37,000 nucleotides of DNA, taken from the NCBI GenBank assembly GCA_902780915.1, contig CACZHK010000023.1, positions 1-37,000 of the forward strand, in the 5' to 3' direction. Shown piece after piece: positions 21,872-30,176 of this stretch; the first letter of the stretch is position 1; every line of letters starts with the position of its first letter. The stretch comes from Pseudoselenomonas ruminantium (GTDB taxonomy: Bacteria > Bacillota > Negativicutes > Selenomonadales > Selenomonadaceae). Both the position numbers and the translations under genes were made by a program. The notes under the pieces are model-generated. The model was not told the DNA's origin. It did not search any database and saw only the letters and a program-made list of their open reading frames with translations.

Positions 21872-24800
21872 TCACCACACCCGCTTGAACTGCACGGAGG
21901 CGGAAATATCCTTGTCATGGGCGCCCTTCTGGAGCTGGGCTTCGCCGTTCAGGAACCAGCCCTTGGCAAATTCCGTTTCACCTGACAGGGAAAGGAGGAA
22001 ATGGGTCTTGTCCTGATTGTTCCGCAGGGTGTAGGCCCTGCCGTCATTGCCTTCGTAGCGGAAGGAGAGTTCTGGATCTGCTCCGGCAAAAGCGTGCTTC
22101 ACGCCAAGGCGCAGGCCGTAGCTGCCACGAGGCAGGTAACGCTTCAGCTCTACGCCCAGCTGTCCTGCGAAGTAGGTATTGTGCTTTCCTGACACATGCT
22201 GGTTGAAGATGCCTGCGCCATTTTCCGTGTAGGACTTCTGGTTCAGCCAGGAAAGCTGAAGGCCTGCGTAGGGGCTGACATGCCAGATCTTGCCGTCATT
22301 GGCGTGGAGGTCGTACTTGTATTCGCCGCCGATTTCAAAGAGGTTGGAGTTGTACCGGGCCTCTGCGCCCAGGCCGAGTGTGCCAATGCCGCGGCGCAGC
22401 TTGTTCCGAACCCAGCCGTAGTCTGCATAGAGGTAGGCATCAGCTGCCTTCTTGTGATAGCCTGCGTAAAAGCCGAAACGGGTATCATAGATATTGCCGC
22501 TGCCGGACTGAGCGCCAAAGCCTGTAGTCTGGTAACTCAGGAAAACACCGCCCCGCCAGTGGTCGCTGAGATTGCGGTCATAGCCTCCCGATATAGCGCT
22601 GCCATGGTAGTTGGCTCCGCCCTTGAGGTCGCCCCAGTTCTTGGTGAACTTCACCCAGGCGTTATTGTCCTGTGCTACGGGAAGCTCCATTTTCACCTTG
22701 AGGCCTTGTGCTTCTTCGCTCTCTGCAAAATGGCTGGCCGGGACGGTTACCTCCACAGGCCTGGTGGCGAAGGCCGTGCTCAGGCGGTCAGAAATGACCC
22801 GGCTGGCAACGGTGCTCTGCTGGACAAGGGACGCAGCCTGGGGGGATGCCGATGAACTGATTCCTGTGAGGGCATGTTTGGCAGCTGAAGGATTGAGACT
22901 GTAGAGAGTACGCAGTTCATTCCTGCGGGCATCACCCACAAGGCCTTTTTGCATGGCCTCCACGGCGTCATAGGCCTCGGCCTGCTCTGCTGTCATTGCT
23001 CCGAGATTGTTGGAGGCATAGGTTGTAACCTTCAAGGTGTTTCCTTCTATGGAACCAGTGGTGGAGAGCATTCCCGTGGCGGCATAGGGCTTTCCCTCGG
23101 GATTTGCCACTGCGCCGTTCAACGTTCCAGCCTTCAGCACAGTCCAGTTTTCATCCGGCAGGGCATTGGTGGCGGTTGCCGCCGAGCCTTCGATATTCGC
23201 CGTGCCGCTGACGGAAATATTCCCTTGAGAACCGCCGCCATAAGCGCTAAGCACACCGTCTGAGACTAGGTTTCCGTTGATGGTCATCGTGCTGTCCTTC
23301 GAAGCCGCGCCGATAGTGCCGTGGTTTAGGAATTTGCCCGTGGTATCATCGGAAAAACCCTCTGCCATGCGGGAGGTCATATCATTGACCGTGTAAGTAC
23401 CGCCGTAAAGTCCGGCCCCCTGGGAAACATTGACATTGACCACATCTGCCGTTCCCGTATAGACCAAATCGCCGCTATTCACGTTCAGTTTCATATTGTC
23501 GGCGCCACTGATATTGCCCTGATAGAGCATGGCTCCGTCCTGCAGGTCGAAGTTCAGGTTAGTCACCAGGTCGGGAATATATTGGTTATAAACATACTGG
23601 CCGCCTTTGTATTGGATCATCAGGGGATTGATGGTGGTGCTTTTTTTCGTATCGAAAATGCCCTGTTCTTCAGAAAAATGCTTCCAATCGGAAGTGATGG
23701 CGCCGCTTATTTCTGCCCCGTTCTTCACGTTGATGTTTTTGACAAAGGCATTTTTGCCGATATAGATGGCATTTTCACCGCCGGCAATTTTTCCGGATAA
23801 ATTGAAGTCTGTGATCAGTTCTCCCATCAATTCATTGGCAGAGGCGTTGTAAGTATTCTTGTCCATATTGTTCAGGTCTATATTTTTGGCTTCTGTGATT
23901 TCGCCGGTGTATTCGCTGACGCCACGACTGTAGCGGATGTAGGAACCGCGGTATTCGTCAAGGGCTCCATTGGAGCTGGAGCCAAAGTTGAATTCCACCG
24001 CATTGCCGCCTGTACCCCTGGCAGTCACCTTTCCTGCCAGGTTGAGATTCTGGTGGCGTCCATAGGCAAACAAAATGCCTTTGCCCCGATAGCCGTCAGC
24101 ATGGATTTCGGTGGCTGCGAGAACGTTTATCGTGTTCCCTTCGCCGTCCACCCTGATGCCTGCTGCGCCTTTGCCCTGCGTCAGGATATCTGCTGACTGT
24201 GTGATGTGGTTATTCGCTCCGTAGACATGCAAGCCAATGCCCAGAGGAACCTGGCTGTAAGTATTTTCCAGATAAGCTGTGCCGCTTGAGTTCCTGGCAG
24301 AATATCCCTGCGTATTGTTGATGGTCAAACCACTTCCGTAAACAGAACGACCAAAATACGCTTTTCTGTCAAAATTGTAACCTAAATCCTGCATAGCCGC
24401 TAATTCTATCTCCATAAAGGAGGTATAGTTGCTATATGGACGATGGCTTTGCATACCAGCCGTCTGGAAATGGCTGCCTTCAAAATCTTCCTTATAGGTG
24501 TCGCTGTCCCATTTCTTTTCGAATGCGTTGGTAGGTATGCCGGAAATGCCGTTGAAGGTTGCGCCTGCCAAGGCCTCTGTTACATTCTTCCCTGTAAAAT
24601 AAGCAAAATTTCCCAGATCTACAATAAAGCAATCAGATTGCTTCAGGTTGGGATTCTGTTCTTTCAAGCGGTTAAAGCCTGCCGTAGTCATAATCATCAT
24701 GCCTGGCTTGGCATGATTTCCATTCTGGTCTATCAAATGATAATTCCAGGAATCCGTATCTTTCGTATCTGCAAATTTGGACAAGGCCAGATTGCTTATG

Positions 24801-25483
24801 CCGTCTGCATATTTGACCTTCTCTTTTACTGTCTTTCCGTTCCAGTCACAAGGCTCAGTGGCTACAAGAACCCCCAGGGCATGTGCCAGCTCATGGCGGA
24901 AAGTGCCGATAAAATCAGTAGCTTGCTCATTGGTGGGAAGCACCGTATCGGCATCAACCCACCAGCCCTCGGGGGCGCCAGCACGATTTGCACCGAAATG
25001 CTGACCTACGGTGATGCCGGAAAAACTATAGGTGCCATTTTTATCGACTTTGTCCGCCTTTAATTTCTCGATATCCAGGTAATCCAGAGTCAATTTTCCC
25101 TGTAGCATTTGCGCAAGATAGTTGTCATTGACTGCTTCGCCGTTTTTTACTGAAATGGTGCCGGCATAGGCATTTTGATGATTGTCTTGAGTGACAACCA
25201 CAATCTGCCAGGGAGAGGTGAATCCTGATCGGGGGCCCAGTATTTCTGACCAGTAGGAGGAGGCGGTTTTGGTTGCATCCCTGAGAAGTAGGGGCAATAT
25301 GTATCCTGAACCAGATTTTTCGGTTAGGTTTTCAATTTTTTCACCTGTATTTAAAAAGGCAAAGTCAATGAATTGCCTGCCACCAAAATATAGGCTGTCG
25401 GCATCATAGGCCTCAGCCTGGCTGCAAAAATTAACCCCTGTTGCCAGGGCTGCCAAAATCGCCAGCTTTGTTGCGCGTCTCAT
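21872..25483 (-). CDS. Autotransporter with zinc-metalloprotease-like passenger
   Basis: A 1203-residue type V secreted protein. Residues 1-25 are a signal peptide (MRRATKLAILAALATGVNFC, ending AEA). The passenger begins with a protease-like domain containing FRHELAHALG, where His197, Glu198 and His201 form an HExxH zinc site, followed by about 200 residues up to NYTSFMEIELAAMQDLGYNF. From about 390 to 880 it becomes a Gly/Asn-rich beta-helix (GSGLTINNTQGYSARNSSGT, GEGNTINVLAATEIHADGY). The last ~290 residues are an autotransporter beta-barrel ending in QFKRVW with a terminal aromatic residue. The start has GGAAGGAG 9 bases upstream. It probably displays or releases an enzyme that cuts host or dietary protein; the substrate is unknown. 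It is the only intact autotransporter in the window. Confidence 0.9.
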   Translation of the reverse strand: MRRATKLAILAALATGVNFCSQAEAYDADSLYFGGRQFIDFAFLNTGEKIENLTEKSGSGYILPLLLRDATKTASSYWSEILGPRSGFTSPWQIVVVTQDNHQNAYAGTISVKNGEAVNDNYLAQMLQGKLTLDYLDIEKLKADKVDKNGTYSFSGITVGQHFGANRAGAPEGWWVDADTVLPTNEQATDFIGTFRHELAHALGVLVATEPCDWNGKTVKEKVKYADGISNLALSKFADTKDTDSWNYHLIDQNGNHAKPGMMIMTTAGFNRLKEQNPNLKQSDCFIVDLGNFAYFTGKNVTEALAGATFNGISGIPTNAFEKKWDSDTYKEDFEGSHFQTAGMQSHRPYSNYTSFMEIELAAMQDLGYNFDRKAYFGRSVYGSGLTINNTQGYSARNSSGTAYLENTYSQVPLGIGLHVYGANNHITQSADILTQGKGAAGIRVDGEGNTINVLAATEIHADGYRGKGILFAYGRHQNLNLAGKVTARGTGGNAVEFNFGSSSNGALDEYRGSYIRYSRGVSEYTGEITEAKNIDLNNMDKNTYNASANELMGELITDFNLSGKIAGGENAIYIGKNAFVKNINVKNGAEISGAITSDWKHFSEEQGIFDTKKSTTINPLMIQYKGGQYVYNQYIPDLVTNLNFDLQDGAMLYQGNISGADNMKLNVNSGDLVYTGTADVVNVNVSQGAGLYGGTYTVNDMTSRMAEGFSDDTTGKFLNHGTIGAASKDSTMTINGNLVSDGVLSAYGGGSQGNISVSGTANIEGSAATATNALPDENWTVLKAGTLNGAVANPEGKPYAATGMLSTTGSIEGNTLKVTTYASNNLGAMTAEQAEAYDAVEAMQKGLVGDARRNELRTLYSLNPSAAKHALTGISSSASPQAASLVQQSTVASRVISDRLSTAFATRPVEVTVPASHFAESEEAQGLKVKMELPVAQDNNAWVKFTKNWGDLKGGANYHGSAISGGYDRNLSDHWRGGVFLSYQTTGFGAQSGSGNIYDTRFGFYAGYHKKAADAYLYADYGWVRNKLRRGIGTLGLGAEARYNSNLFEIGGEYKYDLHANDGKIWHVSPYAGLQLSWLNQKSYTENGAGIFNQHVSGKHNTYFAGQLGVELKRYLPRGSYGLRLGVKHAFAGADPELSFRYEGNDGRAYTLRNNQDKTHFLLSLSGETEFAKGWFLNGEAQLQKGAHDKDISASVQFKRVW

Positions 25484-25548
25484 CTTTTTCCGCTCCTTCC
25501 GAAAATCCTCCGCCGTCTCTGGCCGGTGGCTCGTTCCCTCTGTAGGTA

Positions 25549-25566
25549 GAATATTCGCTAATATTC
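25549..25566. promoter_or_regulatory. Palindrome upstream of the autotransporter gene
   Basis: GAATATT (25549-25555) and AATATTC (25560-25566) form a perfect inverted repeat with a 4-base centre, about 70 bases before the autotransporter start. It could be an operator or part of the promoter. No clear -35/-10 pair was found on that strand. Confidence 0.35.
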
Positions 25567-25650
25567 AGCGCTTTCCTGCCGAAGGTCCGAAAATAGATAT
25601 TTGCTGGCAGCTCTGCTGGTAAAGCAGAAATTTTGATGGTAGAATATGAC

Positions 25651-25684
25651 TATGACCTCAAAAAATAAGAAATTTGAGGTCATA
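25651..25684. repeat. Palindromic repeat, copy 1
   Basis: TATGACCTCAAA (25651-25662) and TTTGAGGTCATA (25673-25684) form a perfect 12-bp inverted repeat. A second, partly diverged copy lies at 27611-27645, on the other side of the AAA-ATPase gene. A third half-site (ATTTTGAGGT) is at 25701-25710. Confidence 0.7.
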
Positions 25685-25720
25685 GCGCCATATCACCGCA
25701 ATTTTGAGGTATCGCCATGC

Positions 25721-25749
25721 TTTACGAATCACTTTATCACATATATTAT
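25721..25749 (+). promoter_or_regulatory. Putative promoter of AAA-ATPase paralogue 2
   Basis: TTTACG (25721-25726) and TATTAT (25744-25749) with a 17-base spacer: four and five of six consensus bases. The gene starts about 200 bases downstream, leaving a long leader. Confidence 0.55.
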
Positions 25750-25762
25750 AACGAGGAAGAAG

Positions 25763-25842
25763 CTGTCCCCCACCTCTGCAGGCGGTAAGCACATATCTCC
25801 AGCCTCGTCCCCAGGGGACTAGCGTTGCCCAGGGGGGGACAG
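25763..25842 (+). other. Structured leader upstream of AAA-ATPase paralogue 2
   Basis: CTGTCCCCC (25763-25771) pairs with GGGGGACAG (25834-25842), enclosing 62 bases that contain a further GTCCCC/GGGGAC palindrome (25807-25819). In the transcript this would form a long closed structure in the 5' leader. It matches no riboswitch class I can recognise. It could be a cis-regulatory RNA or the end of a lost mobile element. Confidence 0.4.
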
Positions 25843-25946
25843 CCGCAGATTTGAATCTACAATAAATTTCTAAATGACATCCATCTCACCTTTGCTAAAA
25901 TTGAAGCAAATGAAGAATCTACTTGGAGCAGGAAGGAGCGATAAGC

Positions 25947-27521
25947 ATGGCAGAAGAATTCCGGCGGCTGCCCATCGGGGTGCAGAGCTTTGAAATCATG
26001 CGGCAGGAGAAATTCCTGTATGTGGATAAGACCCGCTATGTCTACCGGCTGGCGCATAGCGGGCGGCAGTATTTCCTCAGCCGTCCCCGGCGCTTTGGCA
26101 AGAGTTTGTTCCTGTCTACCTTGAAAGCCTATTGGGAAGGGAAGCAGGAGCTTTTTGAGGGGCTGGAGATAGCAGAGCTGGCAAAGAATGAAGAAGGAGC
26201 CTTTGAACCTTATCCCGTGTTCTATTTTGACTTCAACGGGCAGAACTATCAGGTGGATACAGCGCTGGAAGACATACTGGCAGAACACTTGCGCAGATGG
26301 GAGAAAATCTATGGGGGAGATGGCAGTCTGCCGTTGTCTGAACGCTTCAGGAATCTAATGGCTGCAGCGAAGGAAAAAACGGGCAAAGGCTGCGTGGTGC
26401 TCATAGATGAATACGACAAGCCCCTGCTTGAAGTATTAGAAAATGACAAGTTGGAGGAGCATAACAAGTCTGTCTTCAAGGGCTTCTTCGGCACGCTGAA
26501 AAGCTACGACGAATATCTGCAATTTGTCTTCATCACCGGCGTCACGAAGTTCAGCAAGGTCAGCATCTTCAGCGACTTGAACCAGCTGAATGACATTTCT
26601 TTCAGCAAGGATTTTGCAGGGATTTGCGGCATTACGGAGACGGAGCTGACAGCAGTTTTCGCACCGGAGATAGAGAAGCTGGCCGGGGGAATGAGCCTTA
26701 GCTATGAGGAATGTATTGCAGAGCTTAGGAAAATGTACGATGGGTACCATTTCCATCCTGAGGCTGATGGAGTATACAATCCCTTCAGCCTGTTAAAGGC
26801 TTTTTTTGGAGGGGAAATGGGGGCCTACTGGTTTGCCACAGGCACCCCGACTTTCCTGGTGCGCAGGATGAAAAGCATGCATTTCGATGTGCGGCAGTTC
26901 GAAGGCGGCATGCTTCACGCCACTTCAGCTGCCCTCAGCGATTATCGGGCAGAGAATCCGGATATAGTGCCCCTGCTCTATCAGACCGGCTACCTTACCC
27001 TCTTTGGCTACGATGCCCGCAAAAGGCGCTATACTTTAGGCTTTCCCAATGAAGAAGTCAAATACGGTTTTCTGGAAAGCCTGCTGCCTGTCTATACGCC
27101 TGCCTCTGTTCCGGGGCGGGGAACGGATATTTTTTCCCTGGATGACAGCTTGGAAGCGGGGGACACTGACAGAGTGCGGGAAATCCTCACCGCCCTTTTT
27201 GACAGCATTCCCTACACCGTGGATGATGCCCCCTTTGAACATTATTTCCAGTCAGTGCTATATATCGTTTTCACCCTGCTGGGACAGCACACCCACTGTG
27301 AAGTGCACAGCAGCCGGGGGCGGGCTGATTGCGTGCTGGAGACGGACAGATTTGTCTACATCTTTGAATTCAAGGTGGATAAATCAGCCCAGGAGGCTTT
27401 GGAACAGATTGAGGCCAAGGGTTATGCCGCTCCCTACGGGGCAGACGAAAGGCAACTGTTCAAAATCGGCGTTTCTTTCGATTCGGAGACACGGAGCCTC
27501 ACGGACTGGCTGGTGGGGTAA
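25947..27521 (+). CDS. AAA-ATPase-like / PD-(D/E)XK nuclease domain protein (paralogue 2)
   Basis: A 524-residue protein closely similar over its whole length to the one at 9391-10968: RRLPIGVQSFEIMRQ, SRPRRFGKSLFLSTL, VVLIDEYDKPLLEVLEN, GYHFHPEADGVYNPFSLL and a C-terminal GRADCVLET...FEFKVDK nuclease-like core. ATG 25947 follows AAGGAG by 8 bases; the longer TTG-started form (25923) is unlikely. It is bracketed by two copies of a palindrome (25651-25684 and 27611-27645). The two paralogues lie in opposite directions 15 kb apart and could support inversion of the DNA between them. The molecular role of the family is unknown. Confidence 0.85.
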   Translation: MAEEFRRLPIGVQSFEIMRQEKFLYVDKTRYVYRLAHSGRQYFLSRPRRFGKSLFLSTLKAYWEGKQELFEGLEIAELAKNEEGAFEPYPVFYFDFNGQNYQVDTALEDILAEHLRRWEKIYGGDGSLPLSERFRNLMAAAKEKTGKGCVVLIDEYDKPLLEVLENDKLEEHNKSVFKGFFGTLKSYDEYLQFVFITGVTKFSKVSIFSDLNQLNDISFSKDFAGICGITETELTAVFAPEIEKLAGGMSLSYEECIAELRKMYDGYHFHPEADGVYNPFSLLKAFFGGEMGAYWFATGTPTFLVRRMKSMHFDVRQFEGGMLHATSAALSDYRAENPDIVPLLYQTGYLTLFGYDARKRRYTLGFPNEEVKYGFLESLLPVYTPASVPGRGTDIFSLDDSLEAGDTDRVREILTALFDSIPYTVDDAPFEHYFQSVLYIVFTLLGQHTHCEVHSSRGRADCVLETDRFVYIFEFKVDKSAQEALEQIEAKGYAAPYGADERQLFKIGVSFDSETRSLTDWLVG

Positions 27522-27539
27522 TCAAACCGCTGTTTAACC

Positions 27540-27608
27540 AAATCATTCCAGCATGCCCAGGGTATAAACCAGCAGCTTTTTGATATCTTCCTCATTTGTC
27601 TCATAGGG
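27540..27608 (-). pseudogene. Possible 3' remnant of a lost gene
   Basis: The minus strand between the AAA-ATPase gene and the palindrome reads HPYETNEEDIKKLLVYTLGM followed by LE and a stop. This looks like the last ~22 codons of a helical protein with no start or upstream part. The call is weak. Confidence 0.3.
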
Positions 27609-27610
27609 AT

Positions 27611-27645
27611 GTGACACTCAAAAAACATGAAATTTGAGGTCATAG
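27611..27645. repeat. Palindromic repeat, copy 2
   Basis: This copy keeps ACTCAAAAAACATGAAATTT and GAGGTCATAG, matching copy 1 at 25651-25684 at most positions. Its left arm is imperfect, so it now forms a shorter stem. The two copies flank the AAA-ATPase gene. Confidence 0.65.
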
Positions 27646-27700
27646 TTCTATAGGATGAGATGACAAGTCGAAAATAGGAAAGAATGGCGGGGGCGGCCTT

Positions 27701-27994
27701 ATGAATGCTTATCTGGAACGAATACGTGACTTTGCCTTGAAGATTATGGCAGAGGAACAGGCGAATGTCTACCTTTTTGGCTCCTGGGCCAGAGGGACTG
27801 CTCGCCATAGCTCTGACGTAGATATAGCCGTGGAGGGGACGGTGGGTGATATTTCCCCGAAAATAGCAGCTTTGCGCGAGGTACTGGAGGAATCCACTAT
27901 TCCCTATCGGGTAGATGTAGTGGACATGGCCCGGGCCTCGGAGGTGCTGTGCGAGGAGATACGACGGGAGGGAATCTTGTGGAAGAAAGCATGA
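27701..27994 (+). CDS. mntA: MntA-like minimal nucleotidyltransferase antitoxin
   Basis: A 97-residue minimal nucleotidyltransferase. GSWARGTARHSSDVD (27-41) fits the GSx10DxD motif of MntA antitoxins exactly, with Asp39 and Asp41 as metal ligands. In the characterised HepT/MntA systems this enzyme adds AMP groups to a Tyr of the HEPN toxin and so neutralises it. The HEPN partner overlaps its 3' end here, and that partner carries the target motif. The pair therefore probably acts as a toxin-antitoxin module in the cytosol. The symbol is by motif and context; the related HI0073 family of unknown function has the same fold. Confidence 0.8.
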   Translation: MNAYLERIRDFALKIMAEEQANVYLFGSWARGTARHSSDVDIAVEGTVGDISPKIAALREVLEESTIPYRVDVVDMARASEVLCEEIRREGILWKKA

Positions 27995-28368
27995 AAAAGC
28001 GCTTTCAAGGGGCCGAGAAAGCGCTTGCGAAACTGCATGAGGGCGTGCAGAAGGAAAGTCTCACGGAAATGGAACGGGACGGGCTGATACAGCGTTTTGA
28101 GTTCGCCTTTGAAATCATGTGGAAGTGTGGCAAAGATTACTTGCTGGATCGAGAGGGGCTCGATGTAGCTTCACCCAAGAAGGTGATCCGTTCTCTCAGG
28201 GAAGTGGGCTTGTTCAGTGATGAAGAAACTGAGCAGGCACTGAAAATGGTCGATGATCGAAATCTGACTGCTCACACCTATGATGAAACTATGGCAGTGG
28301 CGCTGGCGCAGAGGATTATTGAATATGAGAAGCTGTTGCTTGAGTGGCTGATGAGGATGAAGGCATGA
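27979..28368 (+). CDS. hepT: HepT-like HEPN toxin (nucleotidyltransferase substrate-binding family)
   Basis: An all-helical protein of about 129 residues. DRNLTAHTYDE (numbered from ATG 27991: Arg90, His95, Tyr97) fits the Rx4HxY motif of HepT toxins, in which Arg and His form the RNase site and Tyr receives AMP from MntA. The overall sequence is also like the HI0074 'substrate-binding' family. GTG 27979 is chosen because GGGAGGG lies 6 bases upstream; ATG 27991, which overlaps the mntA stop, is the alternative. Expression with mntA must be coupled. RNase activity is a family inference. Confidence 0.78.
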   Translation: MEESMKKRFQGAEKALAKLHEGVQKESLTEMERDGLIQRFEFAFEIMWKCGKDYLLDREGLDVASPKKVIRSLREVGLFSDEETEQALKMVDDRNLTAHTYDETMAVALAQRIIEYEKLLLEWLMRMKA

Positions 28369-28434
28369 GTCAGAGTGGGGGGCCGTTGTCGAGCTCGTGG
28401 GGATTCTCATATTTGCTTGAAACAAGGAAGCCTT

Positions 28435-28632
28435 TTACCCCCCGTCCTGAATATTCTCTAAATACATACAGACTCTTATGGCTATTGTCTTGGCACCGTA
28501 AATATATATGGGGCTATCGACTTTTATTGAATCGAGTTGTGTCAGGGAATTGATGATGGTGTGCATATATGTCAGTCCCTTCATAGCGGTATATATTTTT
28601 CTTCGTTGCGCATCATAATAATCCTTCCGCAA
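28435..28632 (-). pseudogene. Short ORF, probable gene fragment
   Basis: A 65-codon minus-strand ORF without a normal start (TTG only). It contains SPIYIYGAKTIAIRVCMYLE, which resembles the beginning of a Rossmann-type domain seen in some polysaccharide biosynthesis proteins. The frame ends shortly after. No RBS is evident. It is probably the beginning of a truncated gene. The rest of the gap (28369-28719) shows only the RBS of the next gene and a TATACT box at 28649-28654. Confidence 0.35.
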
Positions 28633-28719
28633 ATATTTGAGTAAAAAGTATACTCTAAGGGATTTTTAATCGATAGGTGCTATCCTTTCCAGGTAACAGT
28701 TTTGGAAAGGAGATAAGTT

Positions 28720-29238
28720 ATGGGATATGACAAGGATGTAATGATTGTCGCCGTGGTGGGCAAGCTGCTTGTTTTTGCGCTGGCCTTCCTGCTGCTCTGG
28801 TTTGGGAACAGGCGGGGTTGGAAGTGGTTTGCTCTTGATGAGGCCATGGATAAGAAGACCTATCTGCGCCGTTGGGGTATTCTCATGGGGATATCAGCTG
28901 TCATGGTGCTGGGGGGACTTGTGGTCGGCGCCATGATGGAAATGAAGATGCTACTGGGACTGGAGGCAGGGAAATACCTGCTGCTGGGAGTGCTGCCTAT
29001 GATTCCTGTTTCTGTGGTGCTCTACGCCCTGATGCTGGCTGTGGTCATCAAGCGAGCCAAAACTTTGAGGCATGAGCAGGGGGCCATAATAGCCGCCCTG
29101 GCCCTCATGCCGCCGCTGAACATGATTGCTCCTGCTGCCTACTGGCTGCCCTGCTTGGTCCTTTACTTCATGACGGAAAAGGACACGCCGGAGGGCAGGG
29201 AGAACGAAGCTGCTGCACTGATGGGAGGCGAGGCATAA
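28720..29238 (+). CDS. Four-helix membrane protein, tandem paralogue A
   Basis: A 172-residue inner-membrane protein with about four helices (VGKLLVFALAFLLLWFG, GISAVMVLGGLVVGAMM, LLGVLPMIPVSVVLYALMLA, then PPLNMIAPAAYWLPCLVLYF). AAAGGAGA precedes the ATG. The next gene, which starts directly after the stop codon, is a diverged copy: LLLWFGNRRGWKWFALDEAM corresponds to LMLLWIGNRQKLSWYRLGEA, and YALMLAVVIKRAKTL to FSLMLAILVRRARAL. I cannot name the family. The pair probably forms a hetero-oligomer in the membrane. Confidence 0.75.
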   Translation: MGYDKDVMIVAVVGKLLVFALAFLLLWFGNRRGWKWFALDEAMDKKTYLRRWGILMGISAVMVLGGLVVGAMMEMKMLLGLEAGKYLLLGVLPMIPVSVVLYALMLAVVIKRAKTLRHEQGAIIAALALMPPLNMIAPAAYWLPCLVLYFMTEKDTPEGRENEAAALMGGEA

Positions 29239-29709
29239 ATGGACGAGAAGATTTTCCTGCTGTACGAAAATGCCAGCGGACTGATGTTTTCCCTGATGCT
29301 CCTGTGGATAGGCAACAGACAGAAACTAAGCTGGTACCGCTTGGGGGAGGCCCTGGGGAAAAAGGAGTTTTTCAGCTGGTGGTGGAAGGAATTGCTGCTG
29401 ATGATGGCCATGCTTTTCAGCGTGACTACGATGGCAGGTTTCATGGAAGTCCTGAAGGAAATGGAAGTTTCTACCCCCATGATATACACCGGTTTCTGGC
29501 TCCTGACGCCCCTGTACGTCATCTACTTCTCCCTGATGCTCGCCATCTTGGTACGCCGGGCCAGGGCCCTGAAGGGCGGCAAGGTCATAGGCGCCATAGC
29601 CATTATCCTGCTGATGCTGCCCAATGTGTTGCTGCAGATCTTGCTCTGGGTGCTCTACCTCACCCTCTATATCTGGCCGGAAAAGGAAAATGAGCCGGTG
29701 CTGGCATAG
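29239..29709 (+). CDS. Four-helix membrane protein, tandem paralogue B
   Basis: A 156-residue membrane protein with the same helix layout and basic loop (RRARALKGGK) as its upstream paralogue at 28720. The ATG follows the previous stop codon with no gap, and its RBS (GGGAGG) is inside the upstream gene, so the two are translated together. The function is unknown. The tandem duplication with strong divergence suggests the two copies have taken separate roles in one complex. Confidence 0.75.
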   Translation: MDEKIFLLYENASGLMFSLMLLWIGNRQKLSWYRLGEALGKKEFFSWWWKELLLMMAMLFSVTTMAGFMEVLKEMEVSTPMIYTGFWLLTPLYVIYFSLMLAILVRRARALKGGKVIGAIAIILLMLPNVLLQILLWVLYLTLYIWPEKENEPVLA

Positions 29710-29753
29710 ATGTCCGGCTGCACATATCCTGGAGGTTCTAAGCGAATAAACAA

Positions 29754-29789
29754 AAATATGCAGGCTCACCTAAGTGGGCCTGCATATTT
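29754..29789. terminator. Bidirectional terminator
   Basis: AAATATGCAGG (29754-29764) pairs with CCTGCATATTT (29779-29789), and an inner CAC/GTG extends the stem. It serves the membrane protein pair and, from the other side, the PIN toxin gene that ends at 29790. Confidence 0.8.
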
Positions 29790-30176
29790 CTAGTTGCTGT
29801 CCAGCAATTTATTCATTTTCTTGTCAAAGGTGAAGACTTTGGTTCCTTCAACTTTGTTATAAGCTACAAGCATACAATCCACAAAATCCAGGTTGTTGTC
29901 TCTGTAGACTTCTATAGCTTTTTCCACTACATGAGCAGGTTCCACATCTACATCGTTTACGATGGCTGACAGGAAGGTTGCAATATCTGCTCTGTTGGCC
30001 TTGTATACCTTGGCCAGTACATAGGCCACTTCTGCCAGAACCTCTGGCACAGTATACACAGTGCCATCTATGAGTTCACTGGCTATGCGGCTCATTTCCT
30101 CATTATCATTCAAGATATACCTTAGTAGCACATTGGTATCAAGTAAGGTCTTTTCTGTACTTTTCTGCAACAGCAT
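29790..30176 (-). CDS. PIN-domain toxin (VapC-like ribonuclease)
   Basis: A 128-residue PIN-domain protein. The acidic metal-binding residues are visible: Asp13 in LLDTNVLLRYIL, a Glu in VPEVLAEVAYVL, an Asp in NLDFVDCMLVAYN and the Asp in FTFDKKMNKLL. PIN toxins cut RNA, often tRNA or rRNA. The start is ATG 30176, with GAGGAGG 9 bases upstream. It overlaps the antitoxin gene by 38 bases in another frame. The module is a type II toxin-antitoxin system by arrangement; the RNA target is unknown. Confidence 0.85.
   Translation of the reverse strand: MLLQKSTEKTLLDTNVLLRYILNDNEEMSRIASELIDGTVYTVPEVLAEVAYVLAKVYKANRADIATFLSAIVNDVDVEPAHVVEKAIEVYRDNNLDFVDCMLVAYNKVEGTKVFTFDKKMNKLLDSN

Noticed and set aside
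22196..22855. 219-codon plus-strand ORF inside the autotransporter
   Set aside because: It is antisense to the barrel domain, which is strongly supported on the minus strand.
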